DNA of 64,000 bases from Cordilura impudica (GCA_963682025.1 OY821521.1:168400209-168464208); one strand, 5' to 3'; positions 35,401 through 43,067 are shown, numbered from the stretch's first letter. Numbers and translations are program-made. The notes: generated from the sequence alone by a model not told the origin.

Positions 35401-36409
35401 CACTTAGCATTTTGAACGTTGGCCAGGACTAGTAAACAATTATTGAATTCTTTCGATTCCAATTGCTGTTTAATTTGCTCTTTTAAAGTTTTGATCATGT
35501 ATGACAGTTTTGTTGGGTTTAGGCATTCTTGAAACTGATGTGAGGGTTTTAGTTTGCTCATAAGTATGTTCAGCATTTTATAATCTTCCTCTGGTGCTAC
35601 ACAATTAATGCAGTCAAACCAAAATATCTTGAAATTCATGCGTTTCAAAACGTCAAAGTCAGAGCAAACATCCAGGGCGAGCCATTTTTTACCGCTACCT
35701 AATTCTCCTAGAAGAACAACGCTAGCTGGACGATGTTTTGGATTTAGTTTACGTAAAGCTCTACGTAAACTTATGAACTAATAATAAAAACCAAAGATAA
35801 AAGAAAAAGAATGAGTTAATAAAAAGTGTCAACAAATTACCGACTATAACCATGGCCCTTATCTATAGTTAAACTACTATTAAAAATAATTACTTAATCA
35901 TACTGTGACTCATTTAGAAAATACTCACTGGTTTCGTACGATGCACATTAAAATCTGTATGTTTTTGAAATTCGAATTGTGTACGTTTTAGTTTTTCCAA
36001 ATATCTTGTTGTATCCACGCTATGATCGCGTAATTGTATTTTAATTTCATCTACAAGCCATTTATAATCATAATTTATTATATCCAAAAACTTTAAAATA
36101 AAATCATCCGATTTGTTTTCTAAAACCCACAATAAATGCCGAATTTGGGCATCGCCCGTCTAAGTAGGGGGAAAAAAAATGAAAATATCACATTAATTTC
36201 TTAAGTTATAGAATTTTTTTTAACAGATCACGACAATAATTTACCTCTTTTGCTATGTAATCATATTCGGTTTCTTTTAATATCTCACGTAATCTTTCTT
36301 CAACATCCTTGAAATCAAAATCTTTTTGAAAATCCTTAAAAAATATTGGTAGAACTTCACCATATGGTGTGGTATCTACTTCACTAGAACTTCGACTATG
36401 TGTACTCAT
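11395..36409 (-). CDS. Dark: Dark, insect Apaf-1 apoptosome scaffold (complete, 10 coding exons)
   Basis: Adaptor of the intrinsic cell-death pathway: in flies Dark oligomerises in the cytosol and recruits the initiator caspase Dronc through CARD-CARD contact. Coding exons (minus): 36409-36245, 36159-35929, 35777-35095, 35017-34897, 29542-29325, 29253-28846, 13333-12154, 12077-11718, 11626-11507, 11427-11395. Every junction has GT/AG and the phases match throughout, giving 3519 nt and 1172 residues. Order: CARD (about 1-100), NB-ARC with P-loop GELGSGKK (156-163), winged-helix and helical segments (about 360-570), then WD40 propellers to the end. It is shorter than I remember Drosophila Dark (about 1440 residues) and close to vertebrate Apaf-1. 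The start is the first ATG of the CARD exon. Identity is very secure; the last 10 residues are the least certain part. Confidence 0.96.
11507..11626 (-). CDS. Dark: Dark coding exon 9
   Basis: Forty codons starting [20 protein letters not shown] and ending FSNYLVH before GTAAGT. The acceptor has a long T tract ending TTTAG. Reading on without splicing would add 33 hydrophobic residues before a stop, which I take to be intron. Confidence 0.9.
11718..12077 (-). CDS. Dark: Dark coding exon 8 (WD40 propeller)
   Basis: Exactly 120 codons, phase 0 to phase 0, starting [12 protein letters not shown]. Blade-like strands include [20 protein letters not shown]. Flanked by TCTCTTTAG and GTAAGT. Confidence 0.94.
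12154..13333 (-). CDS. Dark: Dark coding exon 7 (main WD40 propeller exon)
   Basis: An exon of 1180 nt from a TTTTCAG acceptor at 13334-13340 to a GTAAAT donor. It opens [12 protein letters not shown] and contains recognisable WD40 blades: [20 protein letters not shown] ending in NLNLWK, then a blade with [15 protein letters not shown], then one with [14 protein letters not shown]. The reading frame is open throughout. This is the largest piece of the cytochrome-c-sensor-like double propeller. Confidence 0.95.
13380..14228. repeat. TTTTCTTAAAAAAGTACC low-complexity array (part 1)
   Basis: Dozens of degenerate 16-20 bp units. It resumes after the Harbinger insertion (18070-18305), and similar arrays occur at 25935-26025, 27190-27405, 53100-54362 and, in opposite sense, 40540-40960. 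Confidence 0.85.
14568..15616 (+). pseudogene. Harbinger transposase pseudogene
   Basis: Pieces in order: [19 protein letters not shown], then [20 protein letters not shown] (helix-turn-helix-like), then after a probable intron (donor near 15112, acceptor TTTCAG before 15193) [26 protein letters not shown] and the catalytic segment [11 protein letters not shown] follow. After a frameshift in an A run near 15480 come [10 protein letters not shown] (catalytic Glu) and the end. The usual GxIDGxHI block with the first catalytic Asp is missing, so the enzyme is dead. Confidence 0.85.
16006..16997 (-). mobile_element. DNA transposon with CCCTGTTCTTGAAAC termini (copy 2)
   Basis: 992 bp, inverted relative to 1519-2763, inserted in the Harbinger element. 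It lacks the SINE-like insertion of copy 1 and so serves as the empty site. No transposase ORF. Confidence 0.8.
17041..17311 (-). pseudogene. Harbinger accessory Myb/MADF-like protein fragment
   Basis: On the minus strand, [20 protein letters not shown] starts at 17311 and ends near a GTAAGT at about 17227. After a likely intron the frame continues [20 protein letters not shown], which resembles the DNA-binding partner protein of Harbinger elements. Incomplete; the rest is missing or lost at the nested insertion. Confidence 0.6.
17565..18069. repeat. 11-bp (AATAAATAAAT)n minisatellite, about 500 bp
   Basis: Regular alternation of AATAAAT and AAATAAT gives an 11-bp period. The 132-codon frame across it on the minus strand is just the 11-residue echo of the repeat (3 x 11 bp). 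Confidence 0.9.
18608..18648 (-). ncRNA. Hammerhead-ribozyme-like motif, unit L1
   Basis: Reverse-complement copy in the left arm. Confidence 0.5.
19214..19254 (-). ncRNA. Hammerhead-ribozyme-like motif, unit L2
   Basis: Reverse-complement copy in the left arm, 606 bp from L1. Confidence 0.5.
20178..20251 (+). promoter_or_regulatory. tRNA-like A/B box (internal Pol III promoter) in the 606-bp unit
   Basis: TAGGTGAGTGTG followed by TTAAAGCGCTGACC resembles a tRNA D-arm/anticodon 5' side. GGTTCGAAACC (20241-20251) matches the B-box consensus at 10 of 11 positions. Equivalent boxes lie about 606 bp apart in the other units (for example the B box at 18732-18742 on the minus strand). The 3' acceptor-like CGGCCGCCC has no paired 5' strand, so it is not a functional tRNA gene. 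Confidence 0.55.
20335..20375 (+). ncRNA. Hammerhead-ribozyme-like motif, unit R1
   Basis: Stem I AATCG/CGATT, core CTGATGA, stem II GGC-TGAAAT-GCC, GAAA, a self-complementary stem III ACCGGT and a GTC cleavage triplet in the right order. Weak point: the closing pair of stem II is A-A instead of G-C. Confidence 0.5.
20942..20982 (+). ncRNA. Hammerhead-ribozyme-like motif, unit R2
   Basis: Same motif as 20335-20375, one unit later. Confidence 0.5.
21548..21588 (+). ncRNA. Hammerhead-ribozyme-like motif, unit R3
   Basis: Same motif, third plus-sense unit. Confidence 0.5.
22220..22690 (-). pseudogene. RNase H domain fragment of the Jockey-like element
   Basis: [11 protein letters not shown] carries the third acidic residue, and [19 protein letters not shown] the His and final Asp of the RNase H fold. 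The upstream part, including the first Asp, is frame-broken near 22690. Confidence 0.8.
23428..23822 (-). pseudogene. Reverse transcriptase core fragment (YADN variant)
   Basis: Contains AFDKV, an in-frame stop, then [15 protein letters not shown], the GVPQGSPLS loop and the catalytic box as YADN. The second Asp of the usual YADD is Asn (GAC AAC). Length and order match RT blocks 3-7 of a Jockey/I-type ORF2. Confidence 0.85.
23824..24605 (+). mobile_element. DINE-1/mini-me-like element, copy 1
   Basis: Begins TTATACCCTATACCACTATG and ends GTATAGTCGGTCTAGACCGA CTATAATTTTCTTACTTGTT. Features: subterminal inverted repeats ATACCCTATACCA and TGGTATAGGGTAT, a (GTCC)n tract after the first quarter, and the 22-bp palindrome ATAGTCGGTCTAGACCGACT AT near the end. 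These match the Helentron/DINE design (subTIRs, GTCY tract, 3' stem-loop). No protein of its own. Confidence 0.82.
24631..25430 (+). mobile_element. DINE-1/mini-me-like element, copy 2 (tandem with copy 1)
   Basis: Same ends and order as 23824-24605, 25 bp downstream in the same orientation. Both lie inside the Jockey-like element. Confidence 0.82.
25431..25895 (-). pseudogene. Reverse transcriptase N-terminal fragment
   Basis: Block 1 of a non-[25 protein letters not shown], then [20 protein letters not shown]. After PKPGKNP the frame departs from the expected DYRPISL block, so the copy is rearranged there, before the nested insertion. Confidence 0.78.
26020..27186 (-). mobile_element. Penelope-like retroelement, 5'-truncated
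   Basis: The C-terminal coding part plus 3' region. The 5' edge meets the AAAAAGTATC low-complexity array. Downstream of the stop, CTGATGATGATCAAC...GTTGATAGAAA resembles a decayed hammerhead core (CTGATGA, hairpin, GAAA) of the kind known from Penelope-like elements. Confidence 0.85.
26345..27183 (-). CDS. Penelope-like element C-terminus with GIY-YIG endonuclease (partial)
   Basis: The open frame begins inside the linker after the RT ([20 protein letters not shown], the NWxxKxTxSGRxxN signature) and ends at TAA 26347-26345. The GIY-YIG nuclease follows: [30 protein letters not shown] (YIG and the conserved Arg), then [15 protein letters not shown]. The RT and start are missing. There are no internal stops over 279 codons, so the copy is fairly young. 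In its family the enzyme nicks DNA to prime reverse transcription. Confidence 0.9.
27190..27405. repeat. TTTTCTTAAAAAAGTACC low-complexity array
   Basis: Same degenerate unit as 13380-14228; it abuts the Penelope-like fragment on one side and the tandem-repeat element on the other. Confidence 0.75.
27411..28433. repeat. Tandem-repeat element (GTCACGCACAGTCACGG family), inverted copy
   Basis: Opens AAACAATGTTTTTATTAAAAC and closes GTTAAAAGAAAGAGTTTAAA. About eight units carry GCGTGACTGTGCGTGACTA and CAGATCGATCGGAT. Inverted with respect to 2795-4245. Confidence 0.82.
28846..29253 (-). CDS. Dark: Dark coding exon 6 (HD2 helical arm)
   Basis: Begins with one base completing Asp of the previous exon, then [20 protein letters not shown]. 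It continues through the helical arm ([20 protein letters not shown]) to WFSE and a GTAAGT donor in phase 2. The next coding exon is 15.5 kb away, but the split codon (AG + T) still restores frame. Confidence 0.94.
29325..29542 (-). CDS. Dark: Dark coding exon 5 (winged-helix/helical domain)
   Basis: Starts at phase 0 after TATTTCCAG with [20 protein letters not shown] and ends IIEYY plus two bases before GTAAGT. Typical winged-helix layout of an Apaf-1-type ATPase. The preceding intron is 5.35 kb and full of repeats; the following one is only 71 bp. Confidence 0.94.
29543..30400. repeat. Intron segment with degenerate AACCGGTTT repeats
   Basis: From about 29990 the phrases TCGAATAAACNGAG, AACCGGTTTT and TCGGTTT recur every 50-70 bp. 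The first 450 bp show nothing. Confidence 0.4.
30404..30690 (+). mobile_element. DINE-like element fragment (second subfamily)
   Basis: GATACCCTCTACACCTCAGT and GGCGTAGGGTATATATAGG are followed by GTTTGTAACGCATCGAAA and GTCTGTACGTCTGTCTGTGG. Related to 37196-37530. Confidence 0.65.
30855..31647 (+). mobile_element. DINE-1/mini-me-like element, copy 3
   Basis: Full-length relative of copy 1 with six GTCC units; the 3' palindrome has one change (TCTACACC). It abuts a GGAAAATG minisatellite. Confidence 0.82.
31655..32270. repeat. (GGAAAATGAAAAAT)n minisatellite
   Basis: About 600 bp of degenerate purine-rich units. A similar array lies at 38500-38830; both follow a DINE-like end and precede AAAAATTACTAGC. 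Confidence 0.8.
32277..33800. mobile_element. DNA transposon with GGGCTCTAATTC termini and a Myb/SANT-like gene
   Basis: Inverted ends GGGCTCTAATTCTC and GGGAATTAGAGCCC, with further inner similarity (GATCGAAAT). The related sequence at 38820-38850 (AATTACTAGCTAATTTAGAT) reads straight across, giving the empty site. Inside is a broken accessory gene. No transposase is seen, so this is a deletion derivative. Confidence 0.72.
32599..33215 (+). pseudogene. Myb/SANT-like (zeste-type) accessory protein, frameshifted
   Basis: [19 protein letters not shown] and [11 protein letters not shown] match the first helices of a Myb/SANT-like regulatory domain, then the frame breaks and resumes as [12 protein letters not shown]. 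The far end (33120-33215) is a charged coiled coil, [20 protein letters not shown] and [11 protein letters not shown] stop, typical of the C-terminus of these proteins. In-frame stops lie between the two parts. Confidence 0.65.
33801..34215. repeat. Duplicated segment related to 38835-39130
   Basis: AAATATTTTAAAATTTTCT, GCCAAGAATCAGTTGAT and TGGCTGCGTTATATAATGAA occur here and near 38850-39000. Here the first 130 bp are also duplicated in tandem. Confidence 0.7.
34216..34896. other. Intron stretch; end of a DINE-like repeat, otherwise nothing
   Basis: GGTATCAAAGATTCGGCCCAG CCGAAT at 34348-34374 is the inverted end of the third DINE-like subfamily (compare 39999-40025). The remainder is AT-rich. 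Confidence 0.45.
34897..35017 (-). CDS. Dark: Dark coding exon 4 (winged-helix region)
   Basis: A 121-nt exon, missed by a simple ORF search. It encodes [20 protein letters not shown] followed by [20 protein letters not shown]. It starts with one base completing the split codon from exon 3 and ends in phase 0 at GTAAAA. The LAIFP segment matches the winged-helix entry of NB-ARC ATPases. Confidence 0.92.
35095..35777 (-). CDS. Dark: Dark coding exon 3 (NB-ARC nucleotide-binding domain)
   Basis: Residues 133 to about 360, phase 0 to phase 2. The Walker A loop GELGSGKKW is at 156-164; the position that is normally Ser/Thr after the lysine is Lys. The expected Walker B strand reads [10 protein letters not shown], without the usual acidic pair, and the sensor-1 strand reads RLIITRNK. 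A short helical lid follows ([15 protein letters not shown]). The donor is GTAAGT. Confidence 0.95.
35929..36159 (-). CDS. Dark: Dark coding exon 2 (CARD second half and linker)
   Basis: Residues 56-132, phase 0 to phase 0, between a CTACTTAG acceptor and a GTGAGT donor. It holds the remaining CARD helices ([17 protein letters not shown]) and the linker to the nucleotide-binding domain, ending HRTKP. Confidence 0.93.
36245..36409 (-). CDS. Dark: Dark coding exon 1 (CARD, first half)
   Basis: Encodes residues 1-55, from ATG at 36409 to a GTAAAT donor at 36244-36239. A Ser-rich leader ([11 protein letters not shown]) is followed by the charged helices of a CARD ([17 protein letters not shown]). 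The exon ends in phase 0. A good acceptor (CTCATTACAG) lies just upstream, at 36427-36436, so the 5' UTR is probably split by an intron. Confidence 0.93.
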
Positions 36410-36725
36410 GTTTATTGTTTTAGAGGCTGTAATGAGATGAAGAAAACTTTTAATTATATTTAGTTGTTGTTTTTTTTTTAAATATTGACATTTATGTATT
36501 ACTTTTTATGGTCCGTTGACATACTTTTGCAAAACAAATAAAATGAGTTGATCTTGCAATGTTTTGCAAGATGTTTTTTTAGTTGGATATACACAATTGT
36601 TGCTAAACAAGATTTTCATATGAAAAATAAAAAAATCTTTAAATTTTTTTTCTCGACAGCTAACAAAGATCTCATGGGCGCACCCAAAGACGCGATGAAA
36701 CATGAAACAAAAATAACTGACCCGT
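36410..36725 (-). promoter_or_regulatory. Possible Dark 5' UTR and promoter
   Basis: An Inr-like TCAGTT lies at 36720-36715 on the minus strand. It is followed by an unusually GC-rich stretch for this window and by a candidate GTATGT donor near 36523. An acceptor at 36427-36436 would remove a roughly 100-bp intron before the ATG exon. No TATA box is seen. This is inferred from weak motifs only. Confidence 0.3.
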
Positions 36726-36859
36726 ATTTTTCTTAGCTGCCTTATCTCATAATTAGCGGGTAAAAAAAGGTTAAAGAAAATTTTGCTTGTTACAGAATTT
36801 TCACATTTGATCCAAAGAAACCATATACAAATAGCTCAATACCTGATAAAAACTTCCAA

Positions 36860-37060
36860 ATTTCATCTACATATATATTTGTATAATAACGACCTATAGT
36901 TTGCATACCAGGTTTACGTGTAGTAACAGACAGCCGGGCGTACGTCGTTAAATCGACTAAGAAAGTGATTTAGAGTCGATCGGTATAAGAAGTGTAGCGC
37001 CTGTGTAAATTATTATTGAAAGTTAAAAACATCAACACAATCTTATTAAATATATTTTAT
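36860..37060 (-). mobile_element. Diverged DINE-like fragment
   Basis: GTCGTTAAATCGACTAAGAAA and GTCGATCGGTATAA match the middle of the DINE-like family. Confidence 0.5.
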
Positions 37061-37195
37061 CAAAAATGCTAACATGCTAAGATGATTATACATATATTTA
37101 AAAAAATTTGTAACTCATCAAAAAAGAAACATAAAATTTAACCAAATAAATATCAAAACAAAAAAAAATAGTGATGCATATAAAATAGACTATTT

Positions 37196-37700
37196 TTATA
37201 CCCTCCACACCTCAGTGGTAGAGGGTATATATATGTAGGTTTGTCATTCCGTTTGTAACGCATCGAAAAACTTATTTTCGACCCCATAAAGTATATAAGT
37301 ATATTCTTAATCTTTATCACAGCTGGAGTCGATATAGCGATGTCCGTCTGTCCGTCTGTCTGTTGAAATCACGCTCATTCACAACAAAAACCATTTAACT
37401 GGGTAAAGTTACGATAATATCACTTGCCATTATCCCACCAGGTTGGTATTTAAAATGGGGTAAATCGGGCATCATTGTGCTTAGATACGAGCAAAAATAT
37501 GTAGATACCTCTAAAAAAAAATCATAATTTGTTGTAATATTTTAGTGGTTGAACATAATAGTTGTACAACAACATTCACAGTTGAAAAAAAGCCATAAAC
37601 AAATCATACCAACAAACACAACTACCATGAGCTATGTTAGTAGTATTGCCACATATTGTTTTTATCGTTATCACGATATAATAAAAAAAATCGCCAATAT
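37196..37700 (-). mobile_element. DINE-like element, second subfamily
   Basis: ATACCCTCCACACCTCAGTG, GTTTGTAACGCATCGAAA, GTCCGTCTGTCCGTCTGTCTG and ACAACAACATTCACAGTT. An inverted relative lies at 40975-41330. Confidence 0.65.
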
Positions 37701-37701
37701 G

Positions 37702-38490
37702 AAACAAGTAAGAAAATTATAGTCGGTCTAGACCGACTATACGATACCCTATACCATGCGTTTAGAAACCCTATATCTTCGGCCCAACTAATTGGACATA
37801 GAATATAAGCAAAAACCAAATTTGAGTGGAATTTTTATTAATTTTTTGGCTGCAGATATGAAAAAGTTCATATCGGATGCTATATCTATATGGGGACTAG
37901 GTCCAAAAATGGACCGATCCTGATCATGTTTGGTAAAGTCTCTTGTATTTTGCAAAAATATATACAAACAAAATTTGGGAAGAATCAGTGCAATATTTTT
38001 GTTTTTTAATAGATTTAAGTGAAGATCGGGAAGCAGCTCTATATAGGGCCAAAGGGATCATTTTTGGACTACTCATTAATGGATGTAATGAACGCATATA
38101 AACCCAATTTGAGTAAGATCTATGTGACAATTTGGATCTTATGACAATTTATGTCGATTTCATAGGGGTAATTTGTATGGGGGCTAGGTCTGAACATGGA
38201 CCGATTCTCACCAATTTCAATAGCGTTCATCCCATGGCCGATTAAAGCTTATATACCAAATTTCATCAAAATATATTCATATTTGCGACCTGCAGTTTGA
38301 TTACAAGGTTTACATGGACACACAGACGGACGGACGGACGGACGGACGGACATTGTTAAATCAACTCAGAAAGTGATTCTGATTCGATCGGTATAATTAA
38401 AGATGGGTCTAGGTTAAATATTTTTGGTTGTTACAAACAGCAGCACAAAGTCATTATACCCAAACCACATAGTGGTATAGGGTATAAAAA
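37702..38490 (-). mobile_element. DINE-1/mini-me-like element, copy 4
   Basis: Starts AACAAGTAAGAAAATTATAG with the GGTCTAGACC palindrome and ends TGGTATAGGGTATAAAAA. Five GGAC units. Full length. Confidence 0.82.
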
Positions 38491-38499
38491 ATATAATCT

Positions 38500-38830
38500 C
38501 TAATGGAAAAGGTAAAAATTGAAAATGAAAATTGAAAAATGGAAAATGAAAAATGAAAAGTGGAAAATAGAAAATGAAAATTTAAAAATTAAAAACGAAA
38601 AATGGAAAATGTAAAATGAAAAATAGAAAATGAAAATTAAAAACGAAAAATGGAAAATGAAAACTGAAAAATGAATATAGAAAAATGAAAAATTAAAAAC
38701 GAAACATGAAAAATGAAAAACAAGAAATGAAAATTGAAAAATGGAATATGAAAACTGGAAAATGAAAATTGAAAAATGGATAATGAAAATTGCAAAATTA
38801 AAGATTAAAAATTAAAACTTAAAAATTACT
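38500..38830. repeat. (GGAAAATGAAAAAT)n minisatellite, second array
   Basis: Same unit as 31655-32270, again directly next to a DINE-like end. Confidence 0.78.
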
Positions 38831-38834
38831 AGCT

Positions 38835-39130
38835 AATTTAGATAAAAATATTTTAAAATTAGCTTCTTTCAATATTAATATCTGAAATTTTTAGCCAAGA
38901 ATCAGTTGATTCTTTTTTTGAATTATCATGAATTATCCCAAAACTTTCTTATAGGGATCAAGCTTTGGGTGTTATAACGCTGGCTGCGTTATATAATGAA
39001 TTTCATTAGGGGTTTTCTACTCTTGTAAAAAAAAAATAACGCCATTTTTCAAATAGTACCTTATTCTTTCTATAGAAGACACGATCATAGTTATTTATAA
39101 CAAGGAATTATAATAGAAACTGGCCAACAA
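38835..39130. repeat. Duplicated segment related to 33801-34215
   Basis: Same phrases in the same order. It lacks the GGGCTCTAATTC transposon and so gives its empty site. Confidence 0.7.
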
Positions 39131-39302
39131 GTTTATTCTGTACATTGAAAAATGTTTACTAACAGTTTAGTGAAATGTTTTTTTTTTCATTACAAAAAAT
39201 TTGGTCCACTGAAAATGGAAGAATATGAATGAAAACCATCAGTATTCAAAGAAAAAAAGGAAATTTGTTTATTTTAATGACTATCAATGGCACTTTCCAC
39301 AT

Positions 39303-39405
39303 TAATCGTCATCAGAATCGCGATTCGCAGTCGATTTTATTGGCAGCTTTTCCGTCAAACACCGTTTGATTGCTTTAATCATGGTATCACAATCAATATT
39401 CTTTG
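39303..39405 (-). pseudogene. Coding-like tail fragment inside an unidentified repeat
   Basis: On the minus strand, KNIDCDTMIKAIKRCLTEKL and PIKSTANRDSDDD end at TAA. The acidic end and the flanking CCGGCAACCGAC-type repeats suggest the end of a transposase-like gene, but no family can be assigned. Confidence 0.3.
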
Positions 39406-39998
39406 AAGAAGACGATTGTTGTTCTTAAAAACAACACTGACATTAATTACATTTACATCCCTGATGATATTTCACCATTTGCCACAAAAAAGATGTGCCG
39501 ACAACCGACCATGTCTGGGTGCCGGCAACCGATTTCAGCAGCCATTTTGAAAAGTGAAAAAAAAAACTTTCGGTTGCGAACACGTTGGTGGCGTTTATTG
39601 TTGAATCACAGAATATACTGAATTTGTTTCACAAATATTTAATGCACTTACATTTTCGATCGATTTACTTCAGTTTAAAACACTAAGCAAATCACCAATA
39701 TAAAACTTTAGAGTTGAATTTCACTCGTTAAAAATATTTTAATTGAAAAATCAAAACACATGCGTCTGTTTTCTTTTGTATTCGTGCTAATAAAATGCAC
39801 ATTTGACATTTTTTAGAATGACCGTATGATCCTTTTGTGAAAAGGGGGTGCCGGCAATCGACCAATTTCCCCTACTTTTAAATAAAAATTAATTTTTTTA
39901 AAAAAAGTTAGGGTGCTTTTTTAAAAAACTAATAATTCTAAGAGGTACTTTTTTCAAGAAAGGAAATATAGAGTAAGTTTTCAAAAAAAAAGAGTTAT

Positions 39999-40498
39999 AT
40001 TCGGCTGTGCCGAATCTTTGATACCCTCCAACCGTGTTCTAAATACAATGTCGCATTCGATATCGAGGAAAATCAATCGAAATCCCATAGTTTGGTTTAT
40101 TATTTAAAGAAGACGGACAATCGGGAGACCTAGTTTTACTTTTACTATTAACTATGGATCATAACTCGTTAGCTATGACAGAGTAAAATTTCTCTTAGTA
40201 TTTTATTTTGGAAAATAAAAATAATTTTGATCGAAAAATTTCGATAACGAATGCGACGATTTGACCCGATGCGACCCCAGGTTGTCAACACTTAAAGATA
40301 AAAAAGGTTACATTTTAAATTTTGTATGTATATTGGCTAGATTAACAAAAATTTTAGGACAACGCCAAATCGACTTCTCCGTTTATAAGAATCGCGAATA
40401 TATATAGTTTATGAGGTCTGCGGTATTTATTTCGATAAGTTACAAACGGATTGACAAACTGATATATACCCTATATGCAGTGGTGTGGAGGGTATAAA
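39999..40498 (-). mobile_element. DINE-like element, third subfamily
   Basis: Stem-loop ATTCGGC-TGT-GCCGAAT (39999-40015), GATACCCTCCAACCG, and at the other end GTGGTGTGGAGGGTATAAAA. The same ends-plus-hairpin design as the other DINE-like copies with different sequence. Its middle (GAATGCGACGATTTGACCC) recurs at the window start. Confidence 0.62.
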
Positions 40499-40539
40499 AA
40501 AGACCGATGGAAAATGATGAAAATACTTTTTTACGAAAA

Positions 40540-40960
40540 TATAATTTTTAAGAAAATGTACTTCTCAAGGAAATGCAATTTTTCAAGAAAAGGCTGTTTA
40601 AAGAAAATATAAGTACTTTTTAAGAAAATGTTTCCTACTTTTTAGGAAAAAGAAATTTTAAAAGAAATTGAACATTTTTAAGAAAATTTACTTTTTGAAA
40701 AAAAGACAATTTTTTTTAAGAAAAGGAGCATTTTTTCGAAAAGGTACTATTTTATAAAATGTATTTTGTAAAAACAAAACCACTTATTTTTTATTTATAA
40801 TTTATATCTTTAAAAATTTTTAATGTTTAGTTTTTAATTTTTATTTTTTAAATTTTCATTTTTAAATTTAATTTTTAATTTTTAAGTTTTGATTTTTAAA
40901 AAGGGTACTTTTTTAAAATAAGGGTACTCTTATTTTAAAAATGGTACTTTTTGTTTGACT
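40540..40960. repeat. Low-complexity AAGAAAATGTACTTTT array
   Basis: Reverse-sense relative of the TTTTCTTAAAAAAGTACC arrays. Confidence 0.7.
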
Positions 40961-40974
40961 TTTTTAGGGATTAT

Positions 40975-41830
40975 ATTTTTATTTCGTTCATATTGGAGCT
41001 TTTTTATATCGTGATAACGATAAAAAATATACGTGGCAAATACTACTAACATCCTGGTAGTTGTGTTTGTTGCATAATTTTTTTGTGGCTTTTTTTTGTA
41101 ACTGTGAATGTTGTTGTACAACAATTATGTCCAACCACTACAATATTACAAGAAACACTGGGTTTTTTGTATTTTAGAGGTGTCTGCAAATTTTAAGTCA
41201 TATCTCAGCACATTGATTCCCGATTTACCCCATTTTAAATAGCAACCTGGTGGGAATAATGGCAAATAATACTATCCCAACTTTACCCAGGCAAATTTTT
41301 TATTTTGTGAATGACCGTGCTTTCATTATTCATTCATTCAGTTCATAATTATTTCTATTGATTTATGTATGTTTTTATTCAGTATATTATAGAAAAAAAA
41401 TTTTCTGTTTGCTTTGTGCTTCTCCAGGTAAATCGATATTTATTTTTTTTCACTATTTTTCAAATTTGATGGAAAATAAAAACAAAATTTGTTATTGTTA
41501 TTTATGGATGATAATTTTAAAATATAAAAAACTTGAAAAAAAAAACATAAAAAATATTTAATTGTTAAAAATAATATTTTTTTAGTTAACATAAACGTGA
41601 TTTATTTCATGCCGTTAAGAAATTTCAACTTTGATAACCTTTAGCACTTTGTTCAAACAATTATTTTATAGGTTGGATAATTATCTATCATATGCCTTTT
41701 AACTTATTTGATTATCTCAATCGGTTCAAAAGTTATGATTTTTGCAACGAAAAAAATTCAAATGGCGCCACTGTGAGACGGCCATCGTTAAATCAACTGC
41801 CCTCCACAGAGGTGTGGAGGATATAAAAAC
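40975..41830. mobile_element. DINE-like fragments
   Basis: 40975-41330 is an inverted relative of 37270-37700 (TATCGTGATAACGATAAAA and GTTGTTGTACAACAATTATG). 41585-41830 ends CCTCCACAGAGGTGTGGAGG ATATAAAAA. Confidence 0.55.
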
Positions 41831-42564
41831 AGATAAAAAAAAGTGAACTTAGCTGAAATTAATATTAAAGTCAAAAAATTTTTCCAATGATTTTCTACTC
41901 GCATTTTTTGTTTAGCAGTGGTTGATTTTTCTATTTGCTCGAATATAATATAATATAATTCAGGAATGTTTTATTTACAAAATGGATCATTAAAGCTAAT
42001 AATTAAAAATTTCCCAAGCATTGAGACATTTATACCTAGATGACAATTAGTTATTTAAATTCGTTATTAAAATTCAAACTTTAGAAGAGTTAATTCATTA
42101 AATTCAAATATATAAAAAATAAAATAGTACAAAATTATGAAAATGAGCAAACACCCATATTCAACAATAGTTCAAAATTTTTAAAAAGATTCGTTCGTAC
42201 CACTTTTTAAAAACCGAATCGTTCTTCTAATCCTACCCTTTTCTACAACATAAAATTAATAACGCTAAAGCTTAAAAATATATAGAAAAAATATCTATGT
42301 AAACTATAATGATGAAATTAAAACTTAAAAAAAAAACGATTTAGTGTATTTAATTGTACATAAAAGACCACAAACTACTTTAAAATAAATAACTGACTAA
42401 CACTTGTTTGATTGTGTTGAAAAACGTGCTAATTTGTATTATTAAATAAACAAACAAGAAATTTGCATTAAAGTAAATATCTTTTTTTAGAAAGAGAACT
42501 AAAGTAAACGGCAGTGTTGCCAGATTAGTTGGGTATACAATTGACAAAAAGTTGCCTGCATCTT
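41831..42564. other. AT-rich intergenic, nothing recognised
   Basis: No coding or repeat structure could be supported. Confidence 0.4.
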
Positions 42565-43067
42565 AAGCTGCGTTCACACTACGTGTTTTGCTCGTGTTTT
42601 TCTTATTTTTTTAGCACGTGTAATTTGTACACATAGTGTGAACCCTTTCAAAAATTGTTTATGGACAACACATTTTGCAAGACATATGTAAATTTTTCAA
42701 TTAGAGCAGGTTCTATTTTGGCAAGATAAACATATGAAAATACAACACTGCTTGTGGCGAAAGAAAAACAGAGTAAATTATAAAGATTAATATTGAGAGA
42801 AAAATAAATTGTTTAATATTAATTAACCATTAAAAAATATATAAAATATATAACTTTATTTTTAACAACAATTTTTTGTAAATTCACAAATTAAATCAGC
42901 TGTTTTTACATTTAGAGGTTATGTCTTACGGAAATACATATGTACGTTTGAACGCAAAAATTATGAATCGTATGTAAAACGGCAATTTTGACACACACAC
43001 GGAATTACGTATGGATCGTAAAACTGAATTTACACGTGGAAAATACACATAGTGTAAACACACCTTT
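42565..43067. mobile_element. MITE-like element with GCGTTCACACTA ends
   Basis: Left end AGCTGCGTTCACACTACGTGT; right end, reversed, AGGTGTGTTTACACTATGTGT. About 500 bp, no ORF. The ends resemble those of 55483-56813 (TAGTGCGTTTACAT). Confidence 0.6.
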
